A stretch of DNA of 64,000 nt from assembly GCA_003134555.1 (NCBI GenBank), contig PLBO01000100.1, positions 20,908-84,907 on the forward strand. The letters are read 5' to 3'. Positions within the stretch are counted from its first letter, which is position 1; each line of letters begins with the position of its first letter. Source of the DNA: Actinomycetota bacterium. Its GTDB lineage: Bacteria; Actinomycetota; Acidimicrobiia; IMCC26256; PALSA-610. The notes below the pieces were generated by a model. The model worked only from the letters and a program-made list of their open reading frames with translations. It did no database searches and had not been told where the DNA came from. Below, piece by piece: positions 60,472-64,000 of the stretch. The position numbers were made by a program, and so were the translations under genes.

Positions 60472-61224
60472 GTGCACGACGTCGTCGATCTCGATTGGTC
60501 GTCCGTCGACAAGGGTCGCGCGCAGATGCGCGAGGCCGGCGCCTGCGAGCTTCCCGGATTCCTCCGCCCGGAGGCGCTTGCGATTTTCGTCGAAGACGCG
60601 CGCCGCGTGGCCCCGCTTGGGCACAGCAGCGGTGGGCTCGGAACGGTGTATCTCGGATTTCCCGACGAGACGTTCGCGGCCGACCACCCACGGCAGTGGC
60701 TCGGGAACTACGGCGTCGGCGCGGTCGCGTACGACCTCTTCCCGGACGACTCGCCGATTCGCCGGCTGTTCGAGTGGGAGGAGCTGCGGGCGTTCGTCGC
60801 CGCGATCCTCGGGCTCGAATCGGTCTATCCCTACGCCGACCCCCTGGGCGCGCTCAATCTCGCGGTGATGGGCGACGGTGACGAGTTGCAGTGGCATTTC
60901 GATCAGACCGACTTCGTGGTCTCGCTCGCGTTGCAAGATGCCGAAGAGGGTGGCGACTTCGAGGTCGCGCCGTTCGTCCGCAACGCCGACGACGAACGCT
61001 ACGACGACGTCGCGCGAGTGCTCGCCGGTGATCGCGAGCCGCTCACGGTCCTGCCGATGACGCCGGGGACGCTGCTCGTGTTCGCGGGCCGCCATTCGCT
61101 GCACCGCGTCTCGCCGATCCACGGCGCCACGCCCCGGCTCGTCGCACTGTTCGGCTACGACACCCAGCCCGGCACGATGAGCAGCGAGTTGCTCAAGGCC
61201 GTGCGTTACGGGCGCGTCGCGTGA
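60472..61224 (+). CDS. Fe/2-oxoglutarate oxygenase-like protein (HalD/PhyH-like)
   Basis: A 250-residue protein with the 2-oxoglutarate oxygenase iron motif in LQWHFDQTDFVVSLAL (HxD) and a distal His in FAGRHSLHRVSPI; a final Arg in TPRLVALFGYD may bind 2-oxoglutarate. The N-terminus (AGACELPGFLRPEALAIFVED) matches the fold. It lies at the head of a four-gene run with overlapping starts; the next gene encodes a formaldehyde-activating-enzyme homologue, so an oxidative demethylase is attractive but unproven. Confidence 0.7.
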   Translation: MHDVVDLDWSSVDKGRAQMREAGACELPGFLRPEALAIFVEDARRVAPLGHSSGGLGTVYLGFPDETFAADHPRQWLGNYGVGAVAYDLFPDDSPIRRLFEWEELRAFVAAILGLESVYPYADPLGALNLAVMGDGDELQWHFDQTDFVVSLALQDAEEGGDFEVAPFVRNADDERYDDVARVLAGDREPLTVLPMTPGTLLVFAGRHSLHRVSPIHGATPRLVALFGYDTQPGTMSSELLKAVRYGRVA

Positions 61225-61721
61225 CGTTCGCCATCGGCGAAGGCTTTGCCGGCGAAGGCGCGAACGCGGCGCACGTCAACACCGTGCTCGGCGAGAAGAG
61301 TGGACCGGTCGGCGTGGCCTGGGCGACCGCCCTCGCCACCCCGCGCGCCGGACACGCCGCGTTCGTGGTCGTCGCCGCGCCGAACGTCCCGGTCAAGCCC
61401 AGCACGTTGTTCGTGAACAAGGCGACGGTCGAGTCCGGAAGCGTTCGCCACGCGCGGCTCACGTGGGGCGCCGCCCAGGCGGGCGTCGCGGCGGGAGTGA
61501 CGAGTGCCCACCGCAAGGGCGTGCTACGTGCCGACGACGCCGACGAGCTCGTGCTGCTGGCCGCGGTCTGGGTGAATCCCGACGCCGACGACGAGGAAGC
61601 CGTGTACGCGAACAACGCGGAAGCGACGCTCACCGCGCTCACCGCCGGTCGTGCCGACCTCCCGTCGATCCGAACTGTGCTCGACGTGGGCGAGCCGCGG
61701 AACCCATACTTCCGCGCATGA
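61221..61721 (+). CDS. fae: Formaldehyde-activating enzyme (Fae) homologue
   Basis: A 166-residue Fae-like protein. In methylotrophs and archaea Fae condenses formaldehyde with tetrahydromethanopterin. The pattern FAIGEGFAGEGANAAHVNTVLGEK (conserved His18), PVGVAWATALA, APNVPVKPSTLFVNK and AAQAGVAAGVTSAH matches the family strongly, and length is normal. Tetrahydromethanopterin is not expected in actinobacteria, so the cofactor may be different, or the gene may have been acquired. The GTG overlaps the oxygenase stop (GTGA). Confidence 0.85.
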   Translation: MTFAIGEGFAGEGANAAHVNTVLGEKSGPVGVAWATALATPRAGHAAFVVVAAPNVPVKPSTLFVNKATVESGSVRHARLTWGAAQAGVAAGVTSAHRKGVLRADDADELVLLAAVWVNPDADDEEAVYANNAEATLTALTAGRADLPSIRTVLDVGEPRNPYFRA

Positions 61722-62434
61722 CGCCCGAACAGGCTGCGCACGAGGCTCGGGAGGCGATCGTTCGCGTCCCGAGCGGCTTCATGACCGACGCCGCGACCTA
61801 TGCACGCGGTGCGGAGCTGGGATTCGAAGGGCTCGACTTCTACGCGGCCGGTCGCGGCGGAGTGTTGGGCGACACGCACGCCGACGTCGTCGTCGCGGCG
61901 TTCGTGTTCTTCGCGCCCGAGATCGTGCACACCGCCTGGGCGAGGTCCGCGCCGATCATGCCTCGCGAGCAGGCCGCGCGCGAGTGGGCCGCCGTCGCGC
62001 ACGCGTGGGCCTCGGCGCACCTTTCCGACGACGTCGACTGGCAAACGGTTGCCGCGCTGCTCGGTCGTGTCGTCCGCGCGGCACCGGTCGCGGGCGCACC
62101 GCTGTTCGCAGGTTGGCGCGCGCTCGACGAACCCGAGGAGTCGAAAGCACTCGCGCTGCACCGGCTGAACGCGATGCGCGAGCTGCGCGGCGCGCTCCAC
62201 GGCGCCGCGGTGCTCACCGTCGGCCTCGCGCCGGTCGAGGCCGTCGTGGTCCGGACGCCCGAGATGCTCCCGGTCTTCGGCTGGGCCGAGCCCCATCCCG
62301 ACCCGAAGCCGCTGCACGAGCGGTGGGCGCTGGCCGAGGCCCGCACCGACCGCATGCTCGGCCGACATCTGGCCGTGCTCGACGAGGCGGAGCGCACTCA
62401 ACTGGTCGCGCTGTTCGGGAGCATCAAGACGTGA
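61718..62434 (+). CDS. SCO6745-family protein
   Basis: A 238-residue predicted helical protein resembling the SCO6745 family of actinobacteria, recognised by GFEGLDFYAAGRGGVLGDTHADVVVAAFVFFAPEIVHTAWA and a C-terminal GWAEPHPDPKPLHERWALAEARTDRM. Function unknown. The ATG overlaps the Fae stop (ATGA), and the stop overlaps the next start (GTGA), so it is fully embedded in the operon. Confidence 0.65.
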   Translation: MTPEQAAHEAREAIVRVPSGFMTDAATYARGAELGFEGLDFYAAGRGGVLGDTHADVVVAAFVFFAPEIVHTAWARSAPIMPREQAAREWAAVAHAWASAHLSDDVDWQTVAALLGRVVRAAPVAGAPLFAGWRALDEPEESKALALHRLNAMRELRGALHGAAVLTVGLAPVEAVVVRTPEMLPVFGWAEPHPDPKPLHERWALAEARTDRMLGRHLAVLDEAERTQLVALFGSIKT

Positions 62435-63711
62435 CGTCCCCGGTGTTGCCCGAGGAGCTCACGCTCGTCTCGGTCGACGACCACATCTGCGAACCGGCCG
62501 ACATGTTCGACGCACACGTCCCCGATCGCTACCGCGATCTCGTGCCGCGCGTCGTCGACGAGGTCGACGGGTCGCAGCAGTGGTACTACGGCGAGATCCG
62601 CGGCCGAAACCTCGGGCTGAACGCGGTCGCGGGCAAGTCGCCGGAGTACTTCAACGTCGATCCGTTGCGCTACGAGCACATGCGGCCGGGCTGCTACGAC
62701 GTGCACGAGCGAGTCCGCGACATGTCGGCCGGCGGACAGCTCGCCGGTCTCAACTTCCCCAACTGGACCGGCTTCTCGGGACAGGTGTTGAACCAGGGGC
62801 CGGATCGTGACGTCAATCTCGTGATGATCAAGGCCTACAACGACTGGCACGTCGACGAATGGTGTGGCGCGTATCCCGAGCGGTTCATCCCGTGCGGGAT
62901 CCTGCCGCTCTTCGACGTGCACGAGGCCGCGCGCGAGGTACACCGACTCGCCGCCAAGGGCTGCCACGCGGTGTCGTTCTCGGAGAATCCCGCCGGACTC
63001 GGCATGCCGAGCATCCACACCGACGAGTGGGACCCGCTGTTCGCGGCGTGCTGCGAAACCGCGACGGTGCTGTGCTGTCACGTCGGCTCGTCGTCGAAGC
63101 GCGCGTCGACGTCGCCCGACGCGCCCGCGCCGGTGCCGATGAATCTGTCGTCGGTGATGGCGATCTACACGCTCGGCGACCTGTTGTGGGCGTCGTTCTG
63201 GCACCGCTTCCCGCAGTTGCGTTTCGCGCTGACCGAAGGCGACATCGGGTGGATCCCGTACTTCTTGTGGCGGGCCGAGCACACGCTCGACCGGCACAAC
63301 GGCTGGATGCGCCACGAGCGTCCGCAAGGCCTCTCACCCACGGAGCTCTTCCGCGAGCGGATCCTGTGCTGCTTCATCACCGATCGCATTGGCGTGAAGC
63401 TGCTCGACGAGCTCAACGTCGACAACGTCTGTTGGGAGAGTGACTATCCACACTCCGACAGCTCGTGGCCCAACGCGCCCGAGCGTTGCGCCGAGCTGTT
63501 CGTTGGGCTCGACGAGAAGGTCGTGGCCGGCGTCACTCATCGCAACGCGATGCGCCATTACCAGTTCGATCCGTTCGCGCGCCGCCCGCCCGAACGCTGC
63601 ACGGCCGGGGCACTGCGGGCCGAGGCGCCCGACGTCGACCCGGTGACCCGGGTGGGACGACCGGCCGACGACCGCGACCTCGCAACGTGGCAGCGTCTTA
63701 CCCGGCGCTGA
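62431..63711 (+). CDS. Amidohydrolase-2 family metal-dependent hydrolase (long form)
   Basis: A 426-residue amidohydrolase-like protein with VSVDDHICEPADMFDAHVP (metal-binding N-terminus), NLVMIKAYNDWHVDEWC, ALTEGDIGWIPYFLWR and WESDYPHSDSSWP (conserved Asp/His). Long members of this type occur in actinobacterial catabolic islands. Fourth gene of the oxygenase/Fae operon; start GTG overlaps the SCO6745-like stop. A 48-base gap precedes tatA. Confidence 0.8.
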   Translation: MTSPVLPEELTLVSVDDHICEPADMFDAHVPDRYRDLVPRVVDEVDGSQQWYYGEIRGRNLGLNAVAGKSPEYFNVDPLRYEHMRPGCYDVHERVRDMSAGGQLAGLNFPNWTGFSGQVLNQGPDRDVNLVMIKAYNDWHVDEWCGAYPERFIPCGILPLFDVHEAAREVHRLAAKGCHAVSFSENPAGLGMPSIHTDEWDPLFAACCETATVLCCHVGSSSKRASTSPDAPAPVPMNLSSVMAIYTLGDLLWASFWHRFPQLRFALTEGDIGWIPYFLWRAEHTLDRHNGWMRHERPQGLSPTELFRERILCCFITDRIGVKLLDELNVDNVCWESDYPHSDSSWPNAPERCAELFVGLDEKVVAGVTHRNAMRHYQFDPFARRPPERCTAGALRAEAPDVDPVTRVGRPADDRDLATWQRLTRR

Positions 63712-63746
63712 CGTCTCACCAGGCGATGACGCCGGGCGATCATAGG

Positions 63747-63752
63747 TAGACT
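63747..63752 (+). promoter_or_regulatory. -10 element of tatA
   Basis: TAGACT ends 6 bases before the ATG at 63759, with no Shine-Dalgarno. It supports a separate, leaderless tatA transcript. Confidence 0.45.
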
Positions 63753-63758
63753 TCGAGC

Positions 63759-63938
63759 ATGCTTGCGGAGATCTTTGGGCCCGAACTCTTGATCGTGTTG
63801 GCCGTCATCCTCGTCCTGTTCGGCGGCTCGCAGCTTCCGAAGCTCGCGCGAGGCCTCGGGTCGGCGCAGCGGGAGTTCAAGAAGGGCCTCGACGAGGGCG
63901 CGTCCGACGACTCGCCCGAGAAGAACGAGAAGAAGTAG
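63759..63938 (+). CDS. tatA: Twin-arginine translocase subunit TatA/TatE
   Basis: A 59-residue protein from ATG at 63759: a transmembrane helix (about 10-22, LLIVLAVILVLFGG), the conserved FG hinge followed by SQLPKLARGLGSAQREFKKGL as amphipathic helix, and an acidic/lysine tail ending EKNEKK. TatA oligomers form the transport pore for folded proteins. Only one tat gene is in the window; tatB and tatC are not seen. Confidence 0.93.
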   Translation: MLAEIFGPELLIVLAVILVLFGGSQLPKLARGLGSAQREFKKGLDEGASDDSPEKNEKK

Positions 63939-63948
63939 CGCCGACTCC

Positions 63949-63960
63949 CGACCTAGGTCG
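63949..63960. repeat. Perfect palindrome after tatA
   Basis: CGACCTAGGTCG, a 12-base perfect palindrome 10 bases after the tatA stop. As a hairpin it might end tatA transcription (no T-run). It overlaps the possible stop codon of a minus-strand gene. Confidence 0.4.
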
Positions 63961-64000
63961 GAGAGCCCGCCTTCCATTCCGGCGGCGGCGGATCGGCGCG
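63953..64000 (-). CDS. Possible C-terminal end of a gene entering from the right edge
   Basis: Read on the minus strand the last bases give ...ADPPPPEWKAGSPT followed by TAG at 63955-63953. A proline-rich tail with PPPPEWKAG is plausible for a protein end, and the gene would converge with tatA. Only 15 residues are visible, so no family can be named. Confidence 0.3.
   Translation of the reverse strand, partial: RADPPPPEWKAGSPT

Noticed and set aside
61221-61721. Calling the Fae homologue a proven formaldehyde enzyme
   Set aside because: The cofactor tetrahydromethanopterin is not expected here; only the family membership and His18 are visible.
1-64000. tRNA, rRNA, CRISPR, transposase or prophage genes
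   Set aside because: I looked for CCA-ended cloverleafs, spaced repeats, DDE transposases and integrase motifs by eye and found none. A tRNA scan and repeat finder would settle it.

Overview
The window is a gene-dense chromosomal stretch of a high-GC actinobacterium. Evidence for this includes GTG/TTG starts, many 1-4 nt ATGA/GTGA/TTGA start-stop overlaps, a conservon-type signalling operon (NIT/HAMP/ATPase protein, roadblock, DUF742, small GTPase), a 13E12/DUF222 gene with a mycobacterial-type LexA box, two luciferase-like (LLM) oxidoreductases, and an abundance of acyl-CoA, amidohydrolase and short-chain dehydrogenase genes. The mix resembles uncultured Acidimicrobiia-like lineages, but that placement is an inference. 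I see no rRNA, tRNA, CRISPR array, insertion sequence or phage module. No intergenic gap exceeds 300 bases.

Layout. 1-1.3 kb: frameshifted 13E12 gene and two small proteins (minus strand). 1.5-5.8 kb: conservon. 5.8-7.7 kb: VOC protein, zinc alcohol dehydrogenase and a cold-shock gene with a clear terminator. 7.8-13.1 kb: a tightly packed minus-strand glycan operon (DegT-type aminotransferase, NAD-sugar epimerase, a glycosyltransferase-membrane-deacetylase fusion, a GT-C-like membrane protein), with a divergent shikimate-kinase-like gene that has lost key substrate residues. 13.8-18.3 kb: acetyltransferase, two 2-oxoglutarate oxygenases (PhyH-like and AlkB-like), a PPOX-type flavin protein, a serine beta-lactamase-like hydrolase and a secreted protein. 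18.4-27.4 kb: typA, amidohydrolase, zinc alcohol dehydrogenase, an orphan ParD-like protein, CoA-transferase, histidine phosphatase, TesB thioesterase and a coiled-coil protein. 27.5-32.1 kb: MarR-MFS pair with an operator, DUF2630, a DHA2 exporter and a beta-propeller lipoprotein. 32.2-39.5 kb: LLM oxidoreductase, aldo/keto reductase plus an unknown partner, cation/proton antiporter, flavodoxin-like protein, NTF2-like protein, hotdog thioesterase, EthD-like protein and a P460-type cytochrome lipoprotein. 39.5-49.3 kb: CaiB CoA-transferase and acyl-CoA synthetase facing a Rieske oxygenase and LapA-like protein, then DUF2207, sulfatase and a second LLM protein. 49.3-55.7 kb: MarR-SOD pair, an FAD hydroxyacid dehydrogenase/TPP enzyme/VOC operon, and a QueA-like/SDR pair. 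55.8-63.9 kb: two divergent acyl-CoA dehydrogenases, a quinone-type reductase, an amidohydrolase, a four-gene operon containing a formaldehyde-activating-enzyme homologue, and tatA.

How the genes work together. Most of the window looks catabolic: activation of organic acids to CoA thioesters (synthetase, three types of CoA-transferase/thioesterase), beta-oxidation (acyl-CoA dehydrogenases), ring hydroxylation (Rieske), hydroxyacid oxidation followed by keto-acid decarboxylation, sulfate ester hydrolysis, and many alcohol/aldehyde redox enzymes. The glycan operon and conservon are the main non-catabolic blocks.

The most striking regulatory signal is recurrent. At 13 gene starts a TANNNT or near-identical hexamer lies 6-8 bases before the start codon with no Shine-Dalgarno sequence. 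This suggests widespread leaderless transcription, including divergent pairs whose promoters are packed into less than 45 bases.
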